Part shown: positions 1-5,810 of the stretch, piece after piece | How the letters are laid out: every line of letters starts with the position of its first letter | Position numbering within the stretch: the stretch's first letter is position 1 | DNA from: Kiritimatiellia bacterium | GTDB taxonomy: Bacteria; Verrucomicrobiota; Kiritimatiellia; SLAD01 | NCBI GenBank assembly: GCA_007125875.1 | Contig: SLCI01000152.1 | Span: 1 to 6,145 of the forward strand | Reading direction: 5' to 3' | Length of the DNA stretch: 6,145 nt | Notes under the pieces: generated by a model | The model's database searches: none | The model's input: the letters and a program-made list of their open reading frames with translations, nothing else | Told to the model about the DNA's origin: nothing | Position numbers and translations under genes: made by a program

Positions 1-934
1 CACCCAATTGACCTTCCTGGAAGGCCTTCGCGATCGCCAGCGGCACTTCGGCTTGCGCCTCGATAACCTTGGCTTGCATCTCTTGCACGCGAGCGCGCAT
101 TTCCTGCTCGTACGCGATGGCCATGGCACGACGGCCTTCGGCCTCGGCTTGACGCAATTTCTTGTCGGCCTCGGCGCGCTCGGTTTCGAGCAAGGCACCG
201 ACGTTGGCGACTTCACGGGTTCCGCTCACACCGGCCACGCTGACGTCGGCGATATCGATCGAAACAATTTCAAAAGCGGTTTGGGCGTCCAGGCCGCGCC
301 CTAACACGCGCTGACTGATGTGGTCCGGATTCTCCAACACATCCTTATAGGTCGGCGAAGAACCAATCGCACTGACGATCCCCTGCCCCACACGGGCGAT
401 AATCGTGTCTTCGGTCGCACCGCCGACAAGACGCTCCAGATTGGCGCGCACGGTCACACGGGCTTTGACCAGCAACCGGATACCGTCTTTGGCAACGGCG
501 TCGAGCATGTTGGTCCCTTTGGCGGGATCCGGGCAATCGATCACCTTCGGGTTGACGCTGGTTCGGACCGCGTCATACACATCGCGTCCCGCCAGATCAA
601 TGGCGGCGGCTTGCTGAAAACTCAGTTCGATGTTGGCCTTGTCGGCGGCGATCAGCGCTTGTACGACGTTGATGACGTTACCGCCGGCGAGGAAGTGGGC
701 TTCCAATTCGTTGGTGCTCAACTGCAGACCCGCTTTGACCAAGCGGATACGCGCGTCGACCATGATTTTGGGCGGCACACGACGCAGCTTCATCGCAACT
801 AACGTGAACAAGGTGACCCGGGCACCGGAGGTCAGTGCGCGTACCCACGTTCCCAAGAATGAGAAGAAGATACCGACCAGCACCAAGGCGGCGATGGCCA
901 ATAAAATGATAACTATATTTACGATCGCATCCAT
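1..934 (-). CDS. floA: Flotillin-like protein FloA (UPF0365 family), C-terminus cut by window edge
   Basis: This is a membrane scaffold protein of the FloA family, which forms oligomeric assemblies in membrane microdomains (functional membrane rafts) and affects membrane fluidity and the assembly of membrane complexes. The window holds 311 codons. A hydrophobic membrane hairpin spans residues about 5-30. It is followed by a PHB/SPFH-like domain with family signatures as I remember them: FTLVAMKLRRVPP near 42-54, AGGNVINVVQALIAADKANI near 82-101, AAIDLAGRDVYDAVRTSVNPKVI, VTVRANLERLVGGATEDTI, and ENPDHISQRVLGRGLD. The C-terminal coiled coil is rich in Ala and Glu (EADKKLRQAEAEGRRAMAIA, then EQEMRARVQEM). 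The frame is open at base 1. B. subtilis FloA is about 331 residues, so roughly 20 residues are missing. The ATG at 934 has a good ribosome binding site and lies 21 bases after the preceding stop. It is the last visible gene of the NfeD operon. Identification is very secure; the exact function in this organism is inferred. Confidence 0.97.
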   Translation of the reverse strand, partial: MDAIVNIVIILLAIAALVLVGIFFSFLGTWVRALTSGARVTLFTLVAMKLRRVPPKIMVDARIRLVKAGLQLSTNELEAHFLAGGNVINVVQALIAADKANIELSFQQAAAIDLAGRDVYDAVRTSVNPKVIDCPDPAKGTNMLDAVAKDGIRLLVKARVTVRANLERLVGGATEDTIIARVGQGIVSAIGSSPTYKDVLENPDHISQRVLGRGLDAQTAFEIVSIDIADVSVAGVSGTREVANVGALLETERAEADKKLRQAEAEGRRAMAIAYEQEMRARVQEMQAKVIEAQAEVPLAIAKAFQEGQLG

Positions 935-943
935 TTTCGTTTG

Positions 944-950
944 CTCCTTT
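944..950 (-). promoter_or_regulatory. Ribosome binding site of floA
   Basis: On the minus strand AAAGGAG lies 9 bases before the ATG at 934, inside the 21-base gap after the bactofilin-like gene. It fixes the floA start and shows that floA can initiate on its own rather than only by coupling. Confidence 0.85.
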
Positions 951-955
951 GTGTT

Positions 956-2137
956 CTACTCAAAATCAGTCCGCGTTGCAGCGGGCACGGGCGGCGGGAC
1001 GTCCGTCGCGTATTCTACTCCACGTATTCCCAGAATCAACGCACCGAGGCCGATTATCGTAATGATGAACCAGGCCACAGCCCCGACTATAGGCAGATTC
1101 GACCCGAGGTAAAGGAAAAGCAGGCCGAGTAACATGGCTCCGGCGATCACGCCGAAGGATTGATGGCCGCGACGACGCAGCAACCATCCGCCCAAGGCAA
1201 TGGCAACGATAATCTTGCTGACATAAAGCAATACCCCGTAGGCCGCAAACAGCAGGAAAGCGAGCGGCAACCCGATGAAGGTAAAAGCGACCATCACGCC
1301 GGCGAGCGGGATCAGAATGAAGGCCAACACCCCCACCAGCGCCGATTTCCAAAAGCTATGGCGCAAGGCCCGCACGCTTTGGCCGGTGAGGCGCGGCGCC
1401 AATCCGATCAGACACAAGCCCACCAATATGGCCGCCAGATAAAAGTAGATTTGTCCCAACCAACTGCTGCGTCCCCATGTTACGGCGCGCTGTGTATCAT
1501 CATGATCGGAGGCGTGAAGGTCCTCTTTGCGTTCTTTTTTATCGCTGGGAAGGGGCCGTTCCTCGATATGTCGTAGCCGCCCTTCAACCACGGCATTTGG
1601 CGCCATAACGAATTCGCGCGCCCGGATGGTTGCGTCACCACCGACCTGCCCATTGATGACCACTCGATTGGCGCTGGCAATAAGCCGCCCATCGATTTGT
1701 CCCTCAACAATGATCGTCGGGGCAGCGAGATAGGCAGCATCTTCGATCCGGCTGTCGACACCCAGCCTCAACATATCGCCTGCTGCCGCCATCAGGTTAC
1801 CAGCGGTGTGACCTTCAAAAATGAGATTGTCACGCGCTACGGCGCGCACACTTTGACGTGCGTCCGGCACGAGGTGCAGGTTTACGCCAGCCAGCCAAAT
1901 ATCCTCTTTGAAGACCCCGTTCAACTGCGCATGGTTAGCCACACCAAAGAAACTGCGCTCCAGGGTGCCATCAACAATAATCTGACGGGCCGCCAGCCAA
2001 AGCTCGCGCGATTCGGTCGCATCCCGAGGCAGCAGGAACTCCCGTTGATACTCAAATTGTGCCGCGCCCGCATGCACAGCGACGATCAGCATTATCGCAG
2101 CCCATATACCATGCAAGCTGGCCGGACGTTTGCTCAT
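956..2137 (-). CDS. Exported bactofilin-like (polymer-forming) domain fused to a multi-span membrane domain
   Basis: This is a 393-residue envelope protein. Residues 1-26 form a Sec signal peptide with probable cleavage near AGA-A. Residues about 30-190 contain short regular repeats in which a hydrophobic strand is followed by a turn with G and D or N (IIVDGTLERSF, LIFEGHTAGN, TIIVEGQIDGRLIAS, VVINGQVGGDATI, AVVEGRLRH). This is the pattern of the right-handed beta-helix of bactofilins and polymer-forming cytoskeletal domains. A charged linker follows at about 191-220 (SDKKERKEDLHASDHDDTQ). About five or six hydrophobic membrane segments span 230-371, and the tail is short and Pro-rich. With a signal peptide the helix domain should be periplasmic, unlike classical cytosolic bactofilins. 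The start overlaps the stop of the short NfeD gene as ATGA and has no clear ribosome binding site, which suggests translational coupling. Its role is not known to me. A scaffold working with NfeD and FloA is inferred from gene order. Domain assignment is by repeat pattern only. Confidence 0.85.
   Translation of the reverse strand: MSKRPASLHGIWAAIMLIVAVHAGAAQFEYQREFLLPRDATESRELWLAARQIIVDGTLERSFFGVANHAQLNGVFKEDIWLAGVNLHLVPDARQSVRAVARDNLIFEGHTAGNLMAAAGDMLRLGVDSRIEDAAYLAAPTIIVEGQIDGRLIASANRVVINGQVGGDATIRAREFVMAPNAVVEGRLRHIEERPLPSDKKERKEDLHASDHDDTQRAVTWGRSSWLGQIYFYLAAILVGLCLIGLAPRLTGQSVRALRHSFWKSALVGVLAFILIPLAGVMVAFTFIGLPLAFLLFAAYGVLLYVSKIIVAIALGGWLLRRRGHQSFGVIAGAMLLGLLFLYLGSNLPIVGAVAWFIITIIGLGALILGIRGVEYATDVPPPVPAATRTDFE
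2134..2137 (-). other. ATGA stop-start overlap (translational coupling)
   Basis: The TGA stop of the short NfeD gene (2134-2136) and the ATG of the bactofilin-like gene (2135-2137) share bases as ATGA on the minus strand. The 23 bases before this ATG contain no convincing AGGAGG-like site, so reinitiation by ribosomes finishing the short NfeD is the likely route of translation. Confidence 0.8.
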
Positions 2138-2655
2138 GCGCTTGCTGACTCGTCAGCCTGTTGAGGTTCCGCAGAGGCAGGCGGAAGCGCTCGCACGGTC
2201 AGATGGTTTCCAACAACGTGTACCACGCGAATCCGTGCACCGGCATCAATCCACTTGCCTTCCGCGACTGCATCGAGCCGCTTGCCATCGATCCGGATCA
2301 GTCCGGAGGGACCGAGCGGCGACACGGCCTCGCCTTCTTTGCCGACATAATCGCGCATGGATACCGCCGCACTCTTGTACCCTGCCGTATCGGTGGAGAG
2401 AGTCAGTGATTTGCCGATTGGTGTGCGCGGCAGAATTTTAATCCACAAGGCAATTGAGATGCCGACAAAAACCAGAATCAGTAAGGCCGCCAGAACACCC
2501 TGTTGCGGGCCAAAAGCTACAAAGCCCATAGCCATGGCTCCCATCAAAGCGAATCCGCCCATCACGCCCAGCACACCGCCTGGCACAAAGATTTCTGCAC
2601 CGAGCAAGAGTAGTCCGGCAAGCAGCAGGACAGTGAATACTTCTGTTGGGCCCAT
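2134..2655 (-). CDS. Short NfeD-family protein (membrane segments plus OB-fold domain)
   Basis: This is a 173-residue member of the NfeD family lacking the protease domain. Three hydrophobic segments at about 6-22, 26-46 and 52-72 carry the typical loop AEIFVPGGVLGVMGG. A soluble OB-fold domain of the NfeD C-terminal type follows at about 103-155, with the hallmark order GKEGEAVSPLGPSGLIRIDG, then WIDAGARIRVVHVVGNHLTVR. The tail (from 157) is low-complexity and rich in Ala, Ser, Pro and Glu. In this family the OB-fold is thought to contact the partner stomatin or flotillin, here most simply FloA encoded two genes downstream. The ATG at 2655 is supported by an AAGGAAGG site, 11 bases after the stop of the long NfeD gene. 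The family call is secure; the interaction with FloA is family knowledge plus inference. Confidence 0.95.
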   Translation of the reverse strand: MGPTEVFTVLLLAGLLLLGAEIFVPGGVLGVMGGFALMGAMAMGFVAFGPQQGVLAALLILVFVGISIALWIKILPRTPIGKSLTLSTDTAGYKSAAVSMRDYVGKEGEAVSPLGPSGLIRIDGKRLDAVAEGKWIDAGARIRVVHVVGNHLTVRALPPASAEPQQADESASA

Positions 2656-2659
2656 AATA

Positions 2660-2667
2660 CCTTCCTT
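2660..2667 (-). promoter_or_regulatory. Ribosome binding site of the short NfeD gene
   Basis: On the minus strand AAGGAAGG ends 4 bases before the ATG at 2655 and reaches into the TAA stop of the long NfeD gene. It supports the chosen start and tight coupling of the two NfeD genes. Confidence 0.75.
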
Positions 2668-4121
2668 TAAGCGCTTTCCGCCGCTTCCACAATGATGCGG
2701 TTGCCATGCACCTCGACGACACGTACTGATTGATCGACTTCAATGTATTCACCCCGTGTGATCACGTCGAGCTTTGTGTCTTCAATCAGCGCGCTTCCAG
2801 CGGGATAGAGCGGAGACAGCGCGATACCGACTTTATCCAGCCAAGCCGATTGGTCCTTGGACGAGGAATAGCCCGCTTCACGTGTGGTCGCATCATCGAG
2901 CACCAAGCGATGAAATATTGTCGTGCGCGGCAGAAACCTGCCCAATGCAGCAGCACCAACGGCGGCCCCGACGATCGCGCCTGAGAGCTTCAGAAGCGGT
3001 AACTGCAACTCCGGTAGACTGGGAATCCACGGATCGCCCGGAAACCGCTCAACCATAGCGTTCAGCATCCCCCACAGCACCAGCGCAAGGCCTGTGATGC
3101 CGATGATCCCAAAGCCCGGCAAGACGAACAGTTCCACGAAGATGAGCGACACCCCTATGATAAACAGCAGGATATCTTCGTTACCGGCCAGACCTGCGAT
3201 GTGATGTCCGGTGAAAAACAGGAGCAAGCAAACAATTCCCACAATGCCGCCGACCCCGAAGCCCGGAGACTGGAACTCAAGGTACAGCCCCAGGAAACCC
3301 GCCATCATGAGCAAGGGACCGATCGCCTGCAAAAACCGCGCGATTTGCTCGGCCAGAGTCACCTCGAGCTCGACGCGTTCCGCCCGATCAAAACCAAGCA
3401 TCTCAAGTAGCTCATCAAAATTGTCGACTGTTCCTTCAGACAACAGGGGCTCTTGGTCCTCGCCGAAGCGCCGCTCTGCTTCGATGTTCGTCAGCGTGAG
3501 TAGCTGGCCCTCGGCGCTAATGACTTCGCCATCCAGAATGAATTCAACCTCCGGTCGCACCATCGCTGAGGCCAGTGTTTCATTTCGCCCTTTGCGCTGC
3601 GCAATGCCGCGCACAATGCCGTCCACATAGGACATAATTTTTTCGCGCTCCGCATCCGGCAACGGCTGTACACCGCCGCCGGGCGACATCAAGATCGGCA
3701 TGGCATCACCGATCTTCGAGCCGGGGGCCATAAAGATATAGTCGGTGGCGAGGGCGATGATCGCGCCGGCTGAGATCGCATTGTGTTCGACAAACAGATA
3801 GGTCGGCATTTCAAGGCGGGCAATCAACTCAATGATGTCCTCAGTGACGTTCACCGCGCCGCCCGGCGTGTCCATGGGGAAGAAGACCGCATCGGCATTC
3901 ATTTCGGTCGCCTCCCGAATACCACGCCGAATGACATACAATAGGGCAGGCTCAATCGGGCCACGAATGGGTAGAATGTAGATCAACCGATCATCAACAT
4001 ATTCCGCCCCTTCGACCAATGGAACGGCATCGACATCCACATCTGCCGTACCCGACGGCAAACCCAACCAACCTAAGCCGGTCAACAAAACTCCAATAAA
4101 AAATAGCCAGCGATACTTCAT
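2667..4121 (-). CDS. nfeD: Long NfeD-family membrane-bound ClpP-class serine protease
   Basis: This 484-residue protein has the three-part layout of long NfeD. A signal peptide or anchor lies at about 1-25. A ClpP/SppA-type protease domain spans about 40-230, with DTPGG at 84-88 and the catalytic serine probably S117 in AISAGAI. K161 in EKIMSYVDG is the likely general-base lysine, by comparison with the Ser-Lys dyad of the archaeal homologue PH1510 from memory. Four or five hydrophobic segments occupy about 264-395, and a C-terminal OB-fold spans about 425-480 (VGIALSPLYPAG, then EYIEVDQSVRVVEVHGNRIIVE). PH1510 cleaves a stomatin C-terminus, so a FloA-linked quality-control role is plausible here. 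The ATG at 4121 was chosen over an upstream GTG at 4154, because it has a CAGGAAG site and begins directly with MKYRWLFFIGVLL, a clean signal sequence. It is the first gene of the four-gene operon. Confidence 0.95.
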   Translation of the reverse strand: MKYRWLFFIGVLLTGLGWLGLPSGTADVDVDAVPLVEGAEYVDDRLIYILPIRGPIEPALLYVIRRGIREATEMNADAVFFPMDTPGGAVNVTEDIIELIARLEMPTYLFVEHNAISAGAIIALATDYIFMAPGSKIGDAMPILMSPGGGVQPLPDAEREKIMSYVDGIVRGIAQRKGRNETLASAMVRPEVEFILDGEVISAEGQLLTLTNIEAERRFGEDQEPLLSEGTVDNFDELLEMLGFDRAERVELEVTLAEQIARFLQAIGPLLMMAGFLGLYLEFQSPGFGVGGIVGIVCLLLFFTGHHIAGLAGNEDILLFIIGVSLIFVELFVLPGFGIIGITGLALVLWGMLNAMVERFPGDPWIPSLPELQLPLLKLSGAIVGAAVGAAALGRFLPRTTIFHRLVLDDATTREAGYSSSKDQSAWLDKVGIALSPLYPAGSALIEDTKLDVITRGEYIEVDQSVRVVEVHGNRIIVEAAESA

Positions 4122-4126
4122 GAGCG

Positions 4127-4133
4127 CTTCCTG
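4127..4133 (-). promoter_or_regulatory. Ribosome binding site that sets the long NfeD start
   Basis: On the minus strand CAGGAAG lies 5 bases before the ATG at 4121. The alternative GTG 33 bases upstream has no comparable site and would put eleven extra residues, including charged ones, ahead of the signal peptide. Confidence 0.75.
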
Positions 4134-4143
4134 TTTAGCCACA

Positions 4144-4167
4144 CTGTGTACCACAATAGTACAACAG
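4144..4167. promoter_or_regulatory. Imperfect dyad, possible operator of the NfeD operon
   Basis: On the plus strand CTGTGTAC (4144-4151) and GTACAACAG (4159-4167) are inverted copies except for one inserted base, separated by 7 bases. The dyad overlaps the candidate -10 box and lies 23 bases before the start codon, where a repressor could act. No regulator family is suggested by the sequence. Confidence 0.3.
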
Positions 4168-4185
4168 AATACGCTTTCATGACTA
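4156..4185 (-). promoter_or_regulatory. Weak candidate sigma-70-type promoter for the NfeD operon
   Basis: On the minus strand TAGTCA (4180-4185, four of six matches to TTGACA) is separated by 18 bases from TACTAT (4156-4161, four of six matches to TATAAT). Transcription would start near 4149 and give a leader of about 28 bases. The match is poor and other boxes nearby score about as well, so this is only a candidate. Confidence 0.22.
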
Positions 4186-4275
4186 GAAAAGAGAATTTCG
4201 GCCTGAAGCGCTCGCTAATCGGGCTCAATTCTTTCTGTCGTCGTTAGACGGTGGGTAGCGTTATCGAGCGGATAA

Positions 4276-4307
4276 TACCAGTTTCCACTACTTTTCGGTC
4301 TATTCTC
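4276..4307 (+). repeat. Left terminal inverted repeat
   Basis: This 32-base arm contains TACCAGTT at its outer end, CTTTTCGGT in the middle and ATTCTC at its inner end; all three blocks are exact in the right arm. The six mismatches fall in two clusters, between the outer and middle blocks and between the middle and inner blocks. Confidence 0.8.
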
Positions 4308-4310
4308 CGA

Positions 4311-4398
4311 GGACGTGACGGAGCACGTCCCTCCGGAATGCTTCTGCAGTCACTGGTTCTGCTTAGCGTATACCGGAGGGGCAACCTCTGTGTTGCCC
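4311..4398. other. Three contiguous stems inside the foldback element
   Basis: Hairpin A is GGACGTG/CACGTCC (4311-4317 with 4324-4330, 6-base loop). Stem B is CTCCGG/CCGGAG (4331-4336 with 4373-4378), which can extend by about four pairs including a G-U, and it encloses a small GCAG/CTGC hairpin (4346-4349 with 4359-4362). Hairpin C is GGGCAAC/GTTGCCC (4379-4385 with 4392-4398, 6-base loop). A, B and C abut with no unpaired base between them, and the terminal repeats close the whole, giving a four-way, cloverleaf-like fold in RNA or single-stranded DNA. No T-run follows, so this is not a standard intrinsic terminator. Confidence 0.7.
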
Positions 4399-4399
4399 T

Positions 4400-4431
4400 G
4401 AGAATGTACCGAAAAGTTATAGTAACTGGTA
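4400..4431 (-). repeat. Right terminal inverted repeat
   Basis: This arm is the inverted partner of the left one. On the plus strand it reads GAGAAT at the inner end, ACCGAAAAG in the middle and AACTGGTA at the outer end, followed immediately by TAA. Only one base separates it from hairpin C. Confidence 0.8.
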
Positions 4432-4450
4432 TAACAATCCACGTCCTAAC

Positions 4451-4479
4451 GGACGCGGCTACACTTTTTATCCGCGCCC
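4451..4479 (-). terminator. GC-rich dyad after the three-gene operon, weak terminator candidate
   Basis: On the minus strand GGGCGCGG and CCGCGTCC pair over 8 bases with one G-U and a 13-base loop, starting 7 bases after the stop of the 246-residue gene. It lacks a following T-run, so intrinsic termination would be weak at best. A smaller CGTCC/GGACG hairpin (4442-4455) is an overlapping alternative fold. Confidence 0.25.
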
Positions 4480-4485
4480 GATGAT

Positions 4486-5226
4486 TTATTCATCATGCTC
4501 CGGCGAAGGAGGCACCGCATCCCGCAATCGCCGATCATCAATAACATCCAACGCCAGATCGCGGATCGCGAGCGCACTGTCCCGGTCATCCATTGCTAAG
4601 GCAAGACGGATCAATCGCAATGAACCGTCAACGAAGGTGTCTTCAGTGTGAGCGCGAAAATGGTCACCGCCAAAGCGGGGGTCATCGTACATGCTCACAT
4701 TTTGGTCGTACAGACTCTTGACCCGTGCAAAGGCGCGCACGGGATCACCAATATACTTCTGCGCCAGGTCATAGCGCTCAGTATCAATCACGGTGTCTCT
4801 GGCAATTCGCCAAACACGGCGCGCCCGCGCAGGATGCTCCTGATCAAGATATTCAAATACCTCGATGGTGTTCTGCACGTTGTCGAGTTGACGATTTAAC
4901 GCGTATAAATCATGGAACATCTCAAAGTCGCCACTCTCGCGCACTGCCGCCTCTGTGTTGTCCCGCAACTCGAGCAGCGCCTCCATGGCAGGCGGATACT
5001 TGTCAGCCAATGCATTCCAATTACTCAATGCAAAAGAGAGGCGAACGCCGTACATGGAGGGCTGATGGTCCAGGACATTTTCGTGAAACCAAATATGACG
5101 CTCCAAGGCTTCCGCATACTCCCCTGCCCGCGTCAACTGTCGGGTGGTCGAGAGATACTCATGCATGCTTTCCGCATGGCTCCACGTCACCGCCAGCAAA
5201 AGGATCGTGATCACCCATACCTTCAT
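4486..5226 (-). CDS. Exported helical protein of unknown function
   Basis: I do not recognise this 246-residue protein. It starts with a clean Sec signal peptide (MKVWVITILLLAVTWSHA, probable cleavage after residue 18), so it should be periplasmic or secreted. The mature part is almost all amphipathic helix, rich in Ala, Leu, Arg, Asp and Glu. Helix pairs such as QLTRAGEYAEALERHIWFHE near 30-49 look TPR-like, but no repeat fits the full TPR consensus. The tail is acidic with PPSPEHDE. There are no cysteines and no recognisable catalytic motif. The ATG at 5226 has an AAAGGA site 6 bases upstream and lies 15 bases after the ankyrin gene, so the two are co-transcribed. A scaffold or binding role is the most that can be inferred. 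Confidence 0.85.
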   Translation of the reverse strand: MKVWVITILLLAVTWSHAESMHEYLSTTRQLTRAGEYAEALERHIWFHENVLDHQPSMYGVRLSFALSNWNALADKYPPAMEALLELRDNTEAAVRESGDFEMFHDLYALNRQLDNVQNTIEVFEYLDQEHPARARRVWRIARDTVIDTERYDLAQKYIGDPVRAFARVKSLYDQNVSMYDDPRFGGDHFRAHTEDTFVDGSLRLIRLALAMDDRDSALAIRDLALDVIDDRRLRDAVPPSPEHDE

Positions 5227-5232
5227 GTTGCG

Positions 5233-5238
5233 TCCTTT
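5233..5238 (-). promoter_or_regulatory. Ribosome binding site of the 246-residue exported protein
   Basis: On the minus strand AAAGGA lies 6 bases before the ATG at 5226, within the 15-base gap after the ankyrin gene. It supports the start that yields an intact signal peptide. Confidence 0.75.
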
Positions 5239-5241
5239 CGC

Positions 5242-5805
5242 TTACTCACTTCGGCCCATGCTTTTCGAGGCTGATTCCAACAAAGCGACCACTTCCTCAT
5301 GCCCATTACTCAGGGCACGATCAAGCGCCGTCTGCTCCAAGACATCGACTTGATTGACATCAGCCCCGGCCGCCAGCAACAACTCGATGTATTCCGCGCG
5401 GCCCCACTGACTTGCCCACATCAAGGCCGTTTCACCGACCGTATTCGTCGCATTGACATCGGCTCCATGATCGATCAGTTCGCGCATAATACAAAGCATG
5501 CTCGGTACATCATCGCGCGCAACCGCCATCATCAGCGGCGTTGTGCCCATCGGATCGTTGAGCGGCAAATTTGGATTGGCGCCTTCGGCCAGCATTTCAC
5601 CCACGGCATCGCAGTCGCGCACGGCCAATGCCACCTCCAAGGAAGACTGCGTCCCACCCGAAGGAGAAGCGCAGGATACACCAATACTGCAAAGCAAAAT
5701 TGTTGCACCCGAATAACATAGCCCACGCAGAATCTTGCCGCTTGATGAAGCCGCCCGCGCTCGTGTCTGCTTAAACTTGTGCATACCGCGATCCAGTCTT
5801 GCCAT
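5242..5805 (-). CDS. Ankyrin-repeat protein, probable lipoprotein
   Basis: This 187-residue protein begins with an unusually long basic N-region (about 27 residues, several Arg and Lys), followed by a hydrophobic stretch ending IGVSC at C45. That looks like a lipoprotein signal, although the -3 residue is Gly rather than the preferred Leu. Residues about 55-180 form roughly four ankyrin repeats: a degenerate first one (VRDCDAVGEMLAEGANPNLP), then MGTTPLMMAVARDD, VGETALMWASQWGRAEYIEL, and LEQTALDRALSNGHEEVVAL. Between them stand the typical GADVNATN and GADVNQVD hairpins. Ankyrin repeats bind other proteins; the partner is unknown. The ATG at 5805 was chosen because AAGGAGG sits 5 bases before it. 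An in-frame ATG at 5820 would put that site inside the gene. It lies between the TPR gene and the 246-residue gene in one operon. Confidence 0.9.
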   Translation of the reverse strand: MARLDRGMHKFKQTRARAASSSGKILRGLCYSGATILLCSIGVSCASPSGGTQSSLEVALAVRDCDAVGEMLAEGANPNLPLNDPMGTTPLMMAVARDDVPSMLCIMRELIDHGADVNATNTVGETALMWASQWGRAEYIELLLAAGADVNQVDVLEQTALDRALSNGHEEVVALLESASKSMGRSE

Positions 5806-5810
5806 TGTAT

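Larger units (their letters stand above)
4276..4431. mobile_element. MITE-like foldback element, 156 bp, flanked by TAA
   Basis: The ends are inverted copies beginning TACCAGTT on the left and ending AACTGGTA on the right, and 26 of 32 aligned bases match. The triplet TAA stands directly outside each end (4273-4275 and 4432-4434), as expected of a 3-base target duplication. There is no coding capacity, so any movement would need a transposase supplied elsewhere. A TNA-type 3-base duplication is known for some IS5-family groups (IS1031-like), which makes such a parent possible but unproven. Size and layout recall Correia-type elements, but the end sequences do not match the Correia terminus I know. 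The interior is filled by three stems placed end to end. I do not recognise the element from memory. Confidence 0.72.
4122..4485. other. Intergenic region between the two operons
   Basis: No gene is credible in these 364 bases. The stretch holds, from right to left, a GC-rich dyad (4451-4479), a 156-base foldback element with TAA flanks (4276-4431), about 85 bases with only a small CGTC/GACG dyad and a single AGCGCT palindrome (4188-4272), and a weak promoter with an overlapping dyad (4144-4185) ahead of the long NfeD gene. An open frame on the plus strand at 4251-4484 runs across the foldback element, has no family resemblance and is discarded. Confidence 0.8.

Noticed and set aside
8..802. 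Plus-strand open frames at 8-304 and 320-802
   Set aside because: They are antisense to floA, have compositions rich in His, Gly and Arg with no family resemblance, and lie exactly over an obvious conserved minus-strand gene.
1160..1576. Plus-strand open frame within the bactofilin-like gene
   Set aside because: Its product is low in hydrophobic order, rich in Gln and His, and is the complement of membrane-segment codons. It has no ribosome binding site of note.
4122..4154. GTG start at 4154 for the long NfeD
   Set aside because: It lacks a ribosome binding site and adds eleven residues ahead of a clean signal peptide, while the ATG at 4121 has CAGGAAG at good spacing.
4379..4398. Intrinsic terminator at hairpin C
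   Set aside because: The stem is good, but neither strand has a run of T after it.
4276..4431. Correia-type element of Neisseria
   Set aside because: The size is similar, but the known Correia terminus (TATAGTGGATTAAA-like) is not present and the flank is TAA rather than the TA duplication.
4276..4431. tRNA or other known structured RNA gene
   Set aside because: The layout resembles a cloverleaf, but stem lengths, the 32-base closing stem and the lack of T-loop and anticodon signatures do not fit a tRNA or any riboswitch I know.
4251..4484. Plus-strand open frame in the intergenic region
   Set aside because: It runs across the foldback element, so its codons are set by inverted repeats and stems. 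It has no homology that I recognise and no good start context.
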